From Ctena decussata (lineage: Eukaryota > Mollusca > Bivalvia > Lucinida > Lucinidae), in assembly GCA_963989385.1 (NCBI GenBank), contig OZ022500.1:117779842-117843841 (forward strand): a stretch of DNA of 64,000 bases, read 5' to 3'. A program made the translations under genes and the position numbers. The number at the start of each line of letters is the position of its first letter. Position 1 is the stretch's first letter. The notes under the pieces are model-generated. The model was not told the origin of the DNA and searched no databases. It saw nothing but the letters and a program-made list of their open reading frames with translations. Of this stretch, positions 21,713 to 33,439 are shown piece by piece.

Positions 21713-22279
21713 CTGGAGTGAAAGGGTAATTTAAAAGTTCTCATTGCACCAGTTTTACATGTTATCTTGGATAAGAACTGCATTTTCATGAATTTAATTG
21801 TCTTTAAAATGCAACATAAGGTATTGTTTTCCTTTGCTTGTTTAAATTTCATGTTCACCAGCTTGACGGATCTATGGTTTTAAATAGCCGCGATTCGCAG
21901 GAAAGGTGTTGTATTTCCCAAAGTGCAGTATTGAGGTCCATGAGAAATGAATTGATGCCTTCACCCCTACAGACTCTCTCGCAGACGGATTCAGCTGCTC
22001 TTTAATAGGGAACAGAGGGGTGTACAGAGTGTCTGATATACGGAAAAATTAGACTGGATATCAGTCTAATGAAGAAAGGACAGTGAAAACTGGAGGTGAA
22101 AGAAAACTGTTATCACAGGGGACAAAGTGATTCCAAAATGTATTTGGACTGTTTCAAACCTTTTGGAACAGACACTACATGTTTTATCGACAACGACATA
22201 TGGTTTGCAGGTAACGTTCCATACAACCATGCCAAACAGTACTCAGTGAGTTTGGTCACGAAAGCGATTACTCTGATCC

Positions 22280-22387
22280 GATCAAAATAAATCGCATTGA
22301 TTGGCTGCCTTCGAGCAAGTGCTCGGAAGTGCCCAATCAGTGTGCTTTATTTTGAGTTTGAGAATGTACTCAAGTTTTAAAATCTCC
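22280..22387. mobile_element. Partial MITE of the 21.6-kb type
   Basis: Retains the stem GATTGGCTGCCTTCGAGC, the loop GTGCTCGGAAG and the right arm TTGAGAATGTACTCAAGTTT; the left terminus is lost. Confidence 0.6.
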
Positions 22388-22689
22388 TTTCTAGATTGGT
22401 GAAACATTTGATCATGGAAAATCTGCATGTACCATATTATCCTTGCAAAATATTAAAGACGGATCTAGATTTTCGGGATTGTTTTGGAAGGGAAGTCCCC
22501 ATCTTATAACAGAATTTCATAATACTGAGAAAACTTGAGGCAGTTCTAGAAAGGGGAAAACCTCGTTCTATAGCCGAATAAATACGAGTCTGTAGGAAAC
22601 ATGGAAGACCCTGACCAGGCTCTTGTACTGCGCACTCTTCTCTGAGTATTAACTTCAAAGATGTTTTATCCTTCCTCCCATAAAGTGCC

Positions 22690-22797
22690 GTATGGGTTTT
22701 ACCGCACATAAGCATACTAAGACTACTTCGGACCGAGAAGTAGCCTTCTCGGCGCGAAGTAGCCTTTTCGTGCTGATGTGCCGTAAAACCAATATCA
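22690..22797. mobile_element. Small fold-back element
   Basis: Inverted arms GGGTTTTACCGCACATAAGC and TGTGCCGTAAAACC flank repeated AGTAGCCTTCTCGG motifs. An open minus-strand frame of 121 codons spans it but is created by the hairpin. Confidence 0.5.
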
Positions 22798-22849
22798 CCC
22801 ACTCCTCCTTCGACTGACCCAAGCTTAGTTCTGAAAGTAGAAGATTCCG

Positions 22850-24180
22850 GAAGTGCTCAAATTTTTAACAGCATTTCGGGTGAGAGAGGCTCTAAAGTTA
22901 GCTCTAATGGTAGATTTGTTATGTCCTTTTCGATGCATGCCATCATTCAAACATTTCTGTTCATATTGAGTACATGGCATTCTTCAAATTGGATAAAAAT
23001 GTCTTTTACATTGGCCGCTAACTTGATTTGTGCGTACAATCATGAAAACACCTGCTTTTGTATTTTGAAATTTCTTTGATTATTTTAAACTATTATGCTA
23101 TTTGATAAATGCTGTAAAGTTCACACATTACAATCTTACCATTGCTGAGATATTTATCTTTTCCTGTACGTACTCCTGTTTCTTATTGCGCGCACTGGCC
23201 CAGGATATAAGAAGTCTATATATAACAGTTAATGGGCAAGTGCGCGCAAAACGAAATAGTGTTGGGTACAGTCAGAAAAAAATGAAATACATATATCTCT
23301 GCTAAGGTAAGACCGAATTCAATGAAATTCGTAGCACTTGACAAACACCATATTTGTCAAATTTTGCTTTGTTAAATATAACCATTGAAGCTTTCGAAAA
23401 CTAGAACATCAGGGCCCACTTGTTCAAAACTAACGACGCCATTAGTAGACGTTAAACTTTCAAACGTAAATATCTCAAATATGCCAACATTTTTTTGTTG
23501 TAAAAATGTGAGATACTTTTGCATTGCAAAAGCTTTTCACATTTTTAAAAAAAAAAAATACCAGTGTATTTGGCTATAAAGTCGTAAAACACTTAACATG
23601 TTGACCTCTTAACAAGCTCGTTAAACTAACAACTGGGCCCAGATGTTTAAATATTTTTTAAACTCTCAGGCACTGCATACAGCACGCAATTACTGCGTGA
23701 TTCACAACAAGGCACATTTTAAACTTGAAAGAGATAAACGGTAAATTATATATTAAAGGTATGTAACGCTTTAGCAACACTTCTTTACCCTTTATGGTTC
23801 ATCAGTTCAGTTGTTTTGCTTAAAGCATCTGAGATTATATTGATATAGTTTATCTTGGCTCCTCCATGAGCAAACCTGTCTTAAATCTCATATTCGAATA
23901 ATTCATTCCCTGACAAATTTGCGTGGAAGTAAAGTGTGTCCAAAAGTATGCTCAGTTTAGTATTTAAACTAGATTATTCTTTACTTTGCGCTTCTGACAT
24001 GCGCTGACCAGACTGCAGAATTAGACAAGCATATGCTTTAGAACAGGGGATTCTCGTGACTCGGCCAGAAAACTTTATTTATTACAATCAAACTATTATA
24101 TTCAGTTTATGGTAATAGTCTTTTCGTAAGGTACACAGCGAAGTCGAAGTCACTCTGCAATTCGTTGTTGTTTGCAGTTT
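22850..24180. other. Spacer upstream of the tetraspan gene
   Basis: AT-rich. A small inverted pair TTGCGCGCACTGGCCC/GGGCAAGTGCGCGCAA is at about 23186-23250. No coding or RNA feature seen. Confidence 0.4.
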
Positions 24181-24717
24181 CAGCGTTGTTACACTGCATA
24201 GCAGCACCTGATGGTCTAGATTGGATGGTTTGTACAGACTTTATCTGGTGACAAAGCACCGAAGGTAAAGTTATGTTTGTTCTTTTCTGTCTAAATTTGG
24301 AAGTTTAACCCTTAAAACGTAAAAAAAAAACGTTTTCAAAATTTCAATCAAATCTTTCGTCCAAGCTATATCATATATAGATTTCAATCAATAGAGGGTT
24401 AACTGTGTAGATACTAGTGAGGCGGCTTATCTGGATTTATGCTGTTTTCAAATTCATTTTTTTTTTTCATTTCTTAAATCTAACAGTATTTCATATATTT
24501 TGCCGTATTAAGTTTAGTCTTCAAAGCGCGAAAATATTTCCTTTTTTTTTGCATTTATTGTACGGGTATTTTCATCAAGCAGCACTGAGAAGGCATTTCT
24601 TTATTATATTCTACATTTTTTGGTAATGTTTTGTCCACATACTGAAAAATTTGCTGCAAAACACACTCACTTTCTGAGCTTTTTCGCAGTCGACACCCTG
24701 CCCTCCCCCCCCCCCCA

Positions 24718-24765
<48 letters not shown>
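24718..24765. repeat. (CA)n microsatellite
   Basis: About 24 dinucleotide copies preceded by a C-run, in the region just before the first coding exon of the tetraspan gene. Confidence 0.95.
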
Positions 24766-24768
<3 letters not shown>

Positions 24769-24819
24769 ATTTTAACGAAATATAAGAAAGAATATAACCT
24801 CTATATCGATATATTTCAG

Positions 24820-25097
24820 GTCTTGCAAAGCCGATTTGTGACCATCATACTGTGCGCTGAGGAGAACTGACATCATGAAGCCGAAACTGAAATATGCAGT
24901 ATATCTGTCAGCTGTCGCTTTTCTATTCTTATTTATTGGCTGGTTTATCCCGTTTTGGTTCGGGCGATGGTATGGCTACAGTTCAAAGAAACAGTGGGGT
25001 TTATTCTACACCATTCTGTGTGAAATTGGAAACTGCACCACCGTGGCCGGTGCCATCAGGACTGGGTCGGTGGACTTCTTAGGCACCAGTGTGACAA
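24820..25097 (+). CDS. Tetraspan exon with start codon
   Basis: The acceptor ATATTTCAG ends at 24819, the ATG is at 24875 and the donor GTAAGA starts at 25098, leaving phase 1. It encodes the first membrane segment and the extracellular loop with the cysteine pair. Confidence 0.75.
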
Positions 25098-28000
25098 GTA
25101 AGAAGTGGGGTTTGATTGTGTTGTTTTCCTTTGGGAGATCTACATTTGCGCTAGTTGGCAATGCAGATACGCAGAATTTTTTTTAAACGTTTGCTTAGCT
25201 GATTGGGGTAGAGTCGGGTAACTTCGGACGGCGTGTAAATTCGGACATACCATTGCAAACCGTGACTATCCAGATGAGACGGCTCATCATGAGCCGTCTC
25301 ATCAGGATTTGCACCGTTTGCCAAGTTTTTTTTGTTTTAATTCCAAACAACTGACATTTAAAGGAAACAGTGTCATTGTCCGGATTTAAGTGCTGTCCGA
25401 AGTTACCCGACAGGCGACTCTACCCTTTAGCTCCTCCTTTATACGTTTGCACAGCTGATTTGGAAATACATTTGCGTAGTTACCAACTCATCTCCAGAAA
25501 GGTCTACTGCGACAGTCAACAGTTTTGCTACACTCCAAAGTAGTCCAAAGAATTCAATGGTAGTACATGTACATAGAATTGTGTTAGGAGTTTCCAAGTT
25601 TTACTCTTGGAGGTTAATCTCTCGACTCAGATTCAGTTTAAAAGCTTGTCCAAAGTAAAAGTGACAGTATTTAATCACGACATCAGAAAAGTCTGATACT
25701 AAAGCTGCGCAATTCTATTCATAATGTGCTGCGCAAATGTATTCTTGCAGTCGAAACCAAGTATGTCCAAATATAAATCACCATTCCCATAAACATTCTG
25801 TTGTATTTCAGTAAATTGTTGATACGACTGAAAATGCCATCAGCCGTATGTTGTCCAGCAACTTTTAAGTCATTCTGTCTGAAAGTTTATGAGAGATACA
25901 TTGTACATATATTCAGACTAGAATCCGATTGCAGCTTTTGGACGGTCACACGGCGCCAAGTGTGTGCAACTATGGTTAGGTTCCGCTGAGCCACTTGGGG
26001 AATGTCGTTAGAAGAATTGAACTGTACTGAACTGAACTGATTGCAGCTTGTTCAGAGCAAATCATCCATCGCAAAAGGTTCGGCCTTGTAGTTTTCAAAA
26101 TAAAGCTGATCATGACAAGTGCTGGCCTACGACAAACGCGAATACTTTTTGTCGAAGGCTTAGTAAGATTACTTCTCCATGCGACTATGAACAACTCTTG
26201 TTTTACGACTAGTAGTATAGCAGCAACTGCAGATAAAACAACACTTGTTTGACGACTAGAAGTATACACTGTAAGAAAAATAAAACGTACATTTTACGGT
26301 AGAATAACTGGGAACCAGCTGCAAGTCCTTTTTCAGTTAAAATACCTTATAGAGTTGAAGGGGTGCAGGACCAATACAACACCTGTTCTGTACAGTCCTA
26401 CTATGCGTGGTAATGCCTGCACATTTTTTACGGGATTCCGTAAAAAATGACGGGGAAAGGACTGGCAGCTGGTTGCCAGTTATTCTACCGTAAAATCTAC
26501 GGATTTTTTTTACAGTGTAACTACAACGGCAGTCAAAACAAAAGCTCGTTGCTTCTGTCGCTAGGAAGACTTACATAGTCCTGACATAGGTATGATAGAA
26601 GTTTAAAGAGCAAGACTTATTCTAGCAAGCACACGACATTCATGCAACGTTGCATTAACGTCAGTTACCTTCGACAATATCTTTTTTTGAAGACATTTCT
26701 TGTTATCCTTATGCCGCATTATATACGTGCACCACTATGTAATACAAGAATGTGACTTTTGCGGTTTTATCAAGCCTTACAACATAGTTAGTTTAAAAAT
26801 TGTAATGTCCTCAAGTTATAACAACTATTGTAAAATGTATAATGAAGTAATCTGCTATAAGCAATATCATTTCATTAATAAAAATGGATGAGAAATCATA
26901 CTCAATCTCATTTTTGTACTACAAAAAATGTTGTTCAATGTTGTTATCAACGCTGTGAACCCGGCTACTTTAAATGCACAGAGTAACGCGGATGTTATAG
27001 ATTAGTTATGTTTATGTTTTCAGTGGAACTGTTTTCGTTACCAGTTCTTGCAACGATGTCTTTCGCTTTATGCCTTGTGTCAGTGATGTTCGGCTTTCTA
27101 CTTTATAAGAAATGTTATGGTTGCTTGAGGACGATGCATCTGTTTATGGCTATTGTTACACTACAAACTACTGCAGGTATATACCTAAAATCTTCTAAAC
27201 AAGAGGGCCGTGAGACCCTGAATTACCCACCTGAGTAAAAAAGGTCAAGGGTTAAACTAGAATCATTTGAACAAACCTGATAGTTTAAACTGTCAAAATA
27301 TGACAAGAGATCGAATAGAGCTTAAAAATGGCATTGATCTGTATTGCTAAAAAATACAAATACTCATTTATTAGACGGTATTTATTAACTTCTGTACCAA
27401 AATTTTATACACGTTCCATGACCTCTTATATTTATCATTTTCCCATAAAAAAGCAACAGAAAGCAAATTTTACCATGCCAAAAAATTGTCAAAGTCAAAC
27501 CAAGGTCATTATTTGAACTATCCTTGGCCAAAATCTTCAAAACTTTCCATTAAATCTAGTGTTCTAGCATTTTCTCATATTAGACCATGCCGTAAAAAAG
27601 TCACGGTCTACCCAATTTGAATTATCTTGGTATTACTGGAGTACCCAATGCTACATACCAAGTTTCAAGGCCATCGGCCTATTGGTTCTGGAGAAGAAGA
27701 TATTTAAAGGTTTTTACCATATATTAGTGTGGCGGCCATGTTGGTCATGTGACCAGGACCATTTGAACAAATTTTCGTTCCTAAGACCCCAGGAGGCTCT
27801 GTATGAAATTTGGTTACAATCGGCTCACTGGTTTTAGATTAGGTCATTTGAATTTGTGGACGTACGACGGAGCCTTCCCATCCTATAAGCTCCCCCGGAG
27901 CCGCTGACTCAGGTGAGCTGAAAATGAGACACCTAAAATACTAGAGATGCACTCATCAAAATGATAGGAATGGACAAATTCACAAGAAAGAAAAGAATTA

Positions 28001-29674
28001 AGAGTGGAATTATATGCAGAATGTCAGAGTTATTCTTCAGTTGTCTTACTAATGGTCGGTCTAGGGCGGCGCGTCTGCAGCGATTCCTCTTGTTAGACTA
28101 AATGGGCTCGTTCGACATAATTACTTGGGTAAACCCGAGCATTACCCAGATGTATATCTTCCAGTTTATCTTCGAGTAGCCCGAGGAATACCTGGGTATT
28201 GCTCGGATTTATCCAAGTCATTTTGCCGAACATGCCTAGTGTTTCTGTAACGTGTTGCCGCAAATATTCTTCCATTTATTTCACTTTTAATTTTCATTTG
28301 TTATTCTTAATTTATTTCATATTATTTTTATATATTGTTTTGCCTGTTTTTCTCTTGCGTAGTTTGTAAAAAAAGTGATATTTGACCTTGAAACTTCTTT
28401 TAGAAGTAGAAAAGGAAGCATTTGAACGTTTGAACCTATGCATGAAGACAATGCATTTCATTATATTTATCCACTTAAAGACACATTGCTTTTTAAGCTG
28501 ATATTAGAAAAGGGCTGATGTTAACCATAGCAGTCACTATACAAAGCAATAGACTATACCCAGCAGACACATGGCTTCATGTGCTCGCTTGGTTTCTTTT
28601 TCATCGTTATACTTGTATCCAACTGTAAATTTTGCTTCAGCAGATATGAGCCGAGCCAAGATAAACCCAACAAAGTGGCACGTGCACCACGCGAAGACTC
28701 AGATCCGCCCAGGCTGATCTGAGTCTTCGCGTAGCGCTTGCTACTTTGTAAGTTTTGTCATGATGCAGCTCATATTATTTTCTCTTTCAGCTGTGTTTAC
28801 GTTTATTACAATCATCGTTTCTGCTGTGGCGATCGCCCTGTTCTTCAAGGCTAGACCAATGTTATCAGTGATTGAATTTCCCTGGTCCTTGGTATGTTAC
28901 TTGGTTGGAGAAATGTTTATGGTCGGTTCAGACATCATTTACTTCATGCGGATCAGGAAATACTTGCGAAGAAAACGGGATCCATTCTCAACAGATCGAG
29001 GCTCCAGTTCTGTATACTCAATTTCGTTGCAATATTACCCACGAAGAAATAATCACCCTGACTACAGTATCCATGACAACAGACGGTATGATCTAAGCCA
29101 AGGTATTTATATGAATAATGCTGCAAGTGGCACCGAAGAGCGGTTTGCCTACGAACCACCTCCAGATTATGATTTGAACACCTTTAAAGGAAAGCCTGTT
29201 CGAACGAATAGTCAATATAAAAGCAAATCGGGCTTCAAAAGAATTCCGAGACGATACCGCCATCATAAGGAGCCCCATCAGCAAAGTGCGCATTTAGAGA
29301 ACAATAGTGCGAGTAACTATTTCCATAGCACAGACCAACATGAAAATAATCGATATTCGCATGGAGGGGGCAAAGATAACATTGCTCTTACAGAATATTC
29401 GACATCGATGGTGCATGATAACAATAAAGATAATCGTTACCTTTACTATATGTATAATGGTGATACAGTTTCGACTGTTAAAGGGACTGATTTAAATCTT
29501 ACAAAAGACTCCCATTTTACTGTTCATACGATTGAATCCTTCGACACGGCATTTTCCGTCGAGCCTTCGCGAGCACACCATAACGACCATCTGTATGCAT
29601 GGCACGAACCAAGAGACTACGGAAGTTGGGCGTATGCTGGGAAAACTGTTCCGGAGTTTACAAAGTTCGACTGA
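24875..29674 (+). CDS. Claudin/PMP22-like four-transmembrane protein with PPxY tail
   Basis: Three exons join in phase: 24875-25097, 27024-27176 and 28791-29674, giving 419 residues. Predicted membrane segments are about 7-29, 79-102, 116-142 and 156-178. The first extracellular loop has WGLFYTILCEIGNC (W41, C49, C54). This resembles the W-GLW-C-C signature of claudins and PMP22 relatives, which build junctions or organise membrane partners. A basic RIRKYLRRKRD follows the last segment. About 240 polar cytoplasmic residues come next, with PPPDY at 248-252, a ligand type for WW domains. All splice sites are GT/AG. An acceptor at 24819 suggests a 5'-UTR intron, possibly from a donor at 24265. 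AATAAA lies at 29770. The family call is by topology and signature; another tetraspan family is possible. Confidence 0.75.
25207..25435. mobile_element. MITE family C, copy 2 (tetraspan intron 1)
   Basis: Termini GTAGAGTCGGGTAACTTCGG and its inverse, with the palindrome GAGACGGCTCATCATGAGCC in the left half. It sits about 110 bp downstream of the exon 1 donor. Confidence 0.85.
26266..26518. mobile_element. MITE family D, copy 3 (tetraspan intron 1)
   Basis: Shorter copy (253 bp) with the same termini CACTGTAAG and TTTACAGTG and TA flanks. The centre differs from copies 1 and 2. Confidence 0.8.
27024..27176 (+). CDS. Tetraspan exon 2
   Basis: Acceptor TTATGTTTTCAG, donor GTATAT at 27177. The exon encodes the second segment, the short basic-Cys intracellular loop KKCYGC and the start of the third segment. 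Phase 1 in and phase 1 out. Confidence 0.8.
27197..27922. mobile_element. Bivalve-type dispersed repeat (tetraspan intron 2)
   Basis: Starts ACAAGAGGGCCGTGAGACCC and ends GACTCAGGTGAGCTGAAAA, so its ends carry the inverted pair CACCTGAGT/ACTCAGGTGAG. A second member lies at about 51.75-52.07 kb in the opposite orientation. Copies like this are widespread in bivalve genomes as I remember them; the class is not established here. Confidence 0.5.
28118..28222. mobile_element. Small fold-back element
   Basis: Arms TACTTGGGTAAACCCGAGCA and the inverse near 28195-28222, both containing the ACCCAG/CTGGGT core. In intron 2 of the tetraspan gene. Confidence 0.55.
28645..28774. mobile_element. MITE family A, copy 3 (next to a splice acceptor)
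   Basis: Short version with TGAGCCGAGCCAAGATAAAC and a degenerate right end GATGCAGCTCA. The inner stem CGCGAAGACTCAGATC faces its inverse. It ends 16 bp before the acceptor-flanked last exon of the tetraspan gene. Confidence 0.75.
28791..29674 (+). CDS. Tetraspan last exon
   Basis: Acceptor TTTTCTCTTTCAG ends at 28790. The 884-bp exon encodes the rest of segment three, segment four and the entire cytoplasmic tail, with a stop at 29672-29674. The right end of a MITE lies about 16 bp before the exon and overlaps the branch-site region. Confidence 0.85.
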
Positions 29675-29769
29675 CTGTTTTGGCCTCTGTAAATATGAAC
29701 TATCCTAGAAATCGGTGAGCTTAAGTGGGATGACAATAGATACATTTAAATTGACAACGAATTTTCGGA

Positions 29770-29775
29770 AATAAA
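29770..29775 (+). terminator. Polyadenylation signal of the tetraspan gene
   Basis: AATAAA 95 bp after the stop codon. Confidence 0.6.
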
Positions 29776-29901
29776 GTATGCCATGCTATGAGTTATACAA
29801 TTACATCCTACATTCGAATGTTAATAGGTACAACCGTTACCGGTCATGATACGGTTTATGCCAGTCCGGTTTAATAGTATGCTAAGTGTGAGCTCGATCA
29901 C

Positions 29902-30121
29902 TGGGGCCGTATTCATAAAGCGACTTAAGTAGTTGCCATGCTGTTGCTAAGGCCAAATTTCTATAAAGGTGATTCCCTACATCTATGAAATTTGCCCTGG
30001 AGGAACAGTCTGAAAAAGACTAATCCTCCAGAGCAAATGTCATAGTTGTAGGGAATCTCCTTCATAGAAATTCACCCTTAGCAACAGCATGGCAACAAGT
30101 CGCTTTATGAATACAGCCCCA
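29902..30121. mobile_element. MITE family B, copy 2
   Basis: Outer arms GGGGCCGTATTCATAAAGCG and the inverse at 30100-30120; central stem CTGGAGGAACAGTCTGAAAA. Close to copy 1 at 6.8 kb. Confidence 0.85.
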
Positions 30122-30137
30122 GGACTGGCAGTGGGCA

Positions 30138-31186
30138 CTGTCAGAGAGTAGCTTTTCCCCCCTAGTAGTTTTTCCCCCCGGAAAAATGACTATGATTTTT
30201 CCATAGTAGAATTTCCCACCGGAAAAATGGCTATATAGTAGAATTTCCCCCCCGGAAATATGACTATATAGCCAATTTTCCCCGGGGAAAATCTACTATA
30301 GGTGTATTTGCATAGCCGTTTTTCCCCTCCATAGTGGATTTTCCCCCTGGTAACATGATTGCGAGAAAACACGCTACATATGGGAATTTGCTCCTTCTCC
30401 AATTATAATAATGCGGTTCATAACTGAAGCAGAAATATGAGTACCTGTCCGTAAAAAATTGATGGATAATATATACTAGAACCACCTGCATATTTCTATC
30501 AGTCTGTCTTATCTTGTTTTGGGGGAAAACAGGTAGGCATTTTGCTTTTCCGTGTTAGTCAAAAAAGGATATGAGTGTACGTGGTTGTGTGCATAAATTT
30601 GTTTAATTTTGTGTTTGTACAAGCGTTCATCTGTACGTGCGTGCAGCAGAGTGCCTGGACTAGTGTTCGCCTTTCATGCAGAAGTCGTGGGCTCGACTCC
30701 CATTGGGGCACTTGTCCGATTATGGTTTTCAATTTAATAACTCCCTACTAAATCAAACATGACTAGACAAAGCACCCATTCGTACATCTTCCTGTAGCTT
30801 ACATGCGTATGTTTACGTATAAAAATTTCTGCGATGAGAAGAAATCACAGCATTGTCGTTCCTTAAATTAGTAATTATTGATTATTATAAAAATATGGTT
30901 GCTAAATTTGCATATTGATTTTTTGGAATTAATCACGTTTATTACCTCCATTGAAGTACCTACACATTTCTTATGCGATTAATTCCGTAGAATGTGTCTG
31001 TTACATTCCGTTCCGGTCCGCAAAATACCAATAACCATACCAAGTTCGCTAATAGCCAATTTCCCGGTGGGGGAAAAACTACTATGGGGGAAAAGTGGCT
31101 CTATGAGGTCCGGACAATCCACTATATAGCCGTCCTTCCTATAGCCATTTTTCCGGGGGGAAAGGGGGAAAAACCACTCTCTGACA
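30138..31186. mobile_element. 1.05-kb TIR element with TTTTCCCCC/GGGGGAAAA arms
   Basis: The ends are CTGTCAGAGAGTAGCTTTTC and the inverse GGAAAAACCACTCTCTGACAG-like terminus. The arms contain repeated TTTTCCCCCCGGAAA and TGGCTATATAG blocks. The centre is unrelated sequence carrying a tRNA-like SINE head at about 30640-30710. No transposase seen. Confidence 0.65.
30640..30715 (+). mobile_element. tRNA-like SINE head
   Basis: GTGCCTGGACTAGTGTTCGC as an A-box region and GTGGGCTCGACTCCCATT as a B-box region, at tRNA-like spacing on the plus strand. No cloverleaf 3' acceptor pairing convincing enough for a true tRNA. Confidence 0.45.
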
Positions 31187-31754
31187 GGCACACAAAGAAT
31201 TGCTCTTACACTGACTGGTATTTAACGTACAATCACCGCTATTGATCATATAGAAAACAAATTAAATTAAATTCTTTGCCGTAGGACAAAGTACAGACGA
31301 AACTGCAATAAAAAAAATCACAAAAATTTCAAAATTAACATTTTGATGAATAAAATTTTGACTTGAGTTAACTTCGGTAGACGAGATTGAGTTTGGAGTT
31401 CATAAAACATGTTTAAACCTCTAGTAGTACTACTACTGACGTTCTAAGGCGTTTTTTTTTCTGCTGCAGCACCTACGAGCCAGAGCTCCAAAGAAGAGGG
31501 GGCAACAGGGATATTTTTATAGATAATTTTCATTATTGCCCCTTTAAAACCTGTATTTTAACAACAGTCGATCACGCGACGTCGTTAGTTGTAACGTTCT
31601 ATTTGGTCACATTATGGTGACGGCAGTTTAACGTAAGCGGTTTACCTGTTAGTTAGTGACAGCTTTTCGGCGTATATTTTACAAATGTTGCTCTTAAAAT
31701 GCTCAAAATTATTTTGAAATTAAATGTAATTATATGAGGCACATTTCAGTTTTC

Positions 31755-31860
31755 CGAAGTGCAGTGCAAAGTTAACGTGAACGCCCTTCGGGCGCCACTA
31801 ACTTTGCACATGAACCATTGTGTTCATTTTTCCTTGAACATCAGAAAACTGAACTTTATC
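31755..31860. repeat. Hairpin upstream of the LINE
   Basis: Arms GTGCAAAGTTAACGTG and CACTAACTTTGCAC flank GAACGCCCTTCGGGCGC, with outer arms CAGTTTTCCGAAG and TCAGAAAACTG. Likely a small fold-back transposon. Confidence 0.6.
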
Positions 31861-31926
31861 TCTTAAGTCATTTTCAATTCATCGGTTTGTCAGCTTCACT
31901 GCTGTCGATTTTGGATTAAGACTCAA

Positions 31927-33404
31927 TGACACTTTCCAAATGGGCTTAAGCAAGGTTGTGTCTTGAGCCCATTACTCTTTTCCTTGTTTATTGATGAACT
32001 ACACAAGGAACTGGTAAATAGTGGTATTCGAGGTATACAGTTTTCTCCGGATATTGCAGAATTGTTTATATTAATGTTTGCTGATGATATTGCACTCTTG
32101 TCAGATACGGTAATTGGTCTCCAACACGAATTAGATATTTTATATCGGTTTTGCTCTCGATGGGATTTGAAAGTCAATGTAGAGAAAACAAATGTGGTTG
32201 TGTTTAGAAGGGGTGGTAAATTAAGTAGAAATGAAAAATGGACATATGGAGATCAACTAGTAAAAGTTGTTACAGACTATACCTATGTTGGATTACTGTT
32301 TTCATGCCATTTTTCACTTAAACGTATGACAGATGAGCTGGCATGCAAAAGCAAACGTGTTCTTGTTTCATTGCTTAACTCTTTGCATAACTTTGGTGTT
32401 TTACCTGCCAGTGTTTATTTCAAGCTGTTTGACATAAAAATTAGCCAGATCCTTCTATACGGAGCAGAAATATGGGGTATAGATACATTTGATTCAATTG
32501 AACGTACACATCTTTATGCGTGTAAGCGTTTTATGTGCGTACACATTAACTCCAGCAATAGTGCTGTATATGGTGATTGTGGCAGATTCCCAATGTACAT
32601 AGAATCCGCCAAACGTTGTATAAAATATTGGTTGCGTATATTGAAAATGCCGGACAGTAGATACGTCAAGAAAGCTTACTTGATGCTTATACAATATGAC
32701 AAATTTGGACACAACAATTGGGTAAGCAAAGTGAGACAACACTTATACTCAGTTGGTTTAGGATATATATGGGAACAACAGACTATTGATAACGAACCCC
32801 ATTTCCTTAACTTATATTTTCAGAGACTTAAAGATATATATATACAATCATGGACGGACTCTGTATCAGTGAACTTAAAACTAGCTTTATACATTACATA
32901 CAAATCTGTTTTTAAATTTGAAAACTATTTAGACACAGTTAAAGTTCGAAAATTTAGACGCGCCCTTTCCTCTTTTCGTTGCTCTTCACACCAGCTCGAA
33001 ATAGAAAAAGGAAGATATACTAATATGCCGAGAAATGAAAGAGTCTGTAAATATTGTGCAGATGTTGTTGAGGACGAGTTTCATGTATTATTTTGTTGCA
33101 AGTTGTATGAAGATATTAGAGCTATCTACATACCATCTGAATTTAGAAATACTGTTTCATTGTATAGTTTTAGCAGATTGCTAGCTAGTGAAGATACCGA
33201 AATAATTAAAAATATTTCAATGTATTTGTACTATGCTTTAAAAAGACGATATGAATATCTTGAAAGTATTTGACTAGGATGTAGAAATGAATAGCCATTT
33301 TAGATAGTATTGTACTTGTTTACTTGTTCAAATTATCATATATGTATAGTCATATTTGTGTTATGGGCCTTTGGCCAAAATCACTGAATAAATTGATTGA
33401 TTGA
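31927..33404 (+). mobile_element. 5'-truncated LINE with long open reverse transcriptase part
   Basis: An uninterrupted frame from about 31930 to the stop at 33273 starts with NGLKQGCVLSPLLFSLFIDE. It has the catalytic box MFADDIALLSD, the KCKxxV-type block KVNVEKTNVVVFRRG and a C-terminal CKYCADVVEDEFHVLFCC zinc-like cluster, as in many animal LINEs of the RTE/Jockey/I side. It lacks the endonuclease and the N-terminal fingers, as expected from incomplete reverse transcription. The 3' end is GGCCTTTGGCC sequence, then AATAAATTGATTGATTGAC. The absence of stops over about 440 codons suggests a recent insertion. Confidence 0.85.
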
Positions 33405-33439
33405 CACTTAGTCATAACAAATATCATATTGATGGAAGG

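Noticed and set aside
22437..22802. 121-codon minus-strand frame
   Set aside because: It overlaps hairpin and dispersed repeat sequence, shows no protein family, and has no splice or promoter context.
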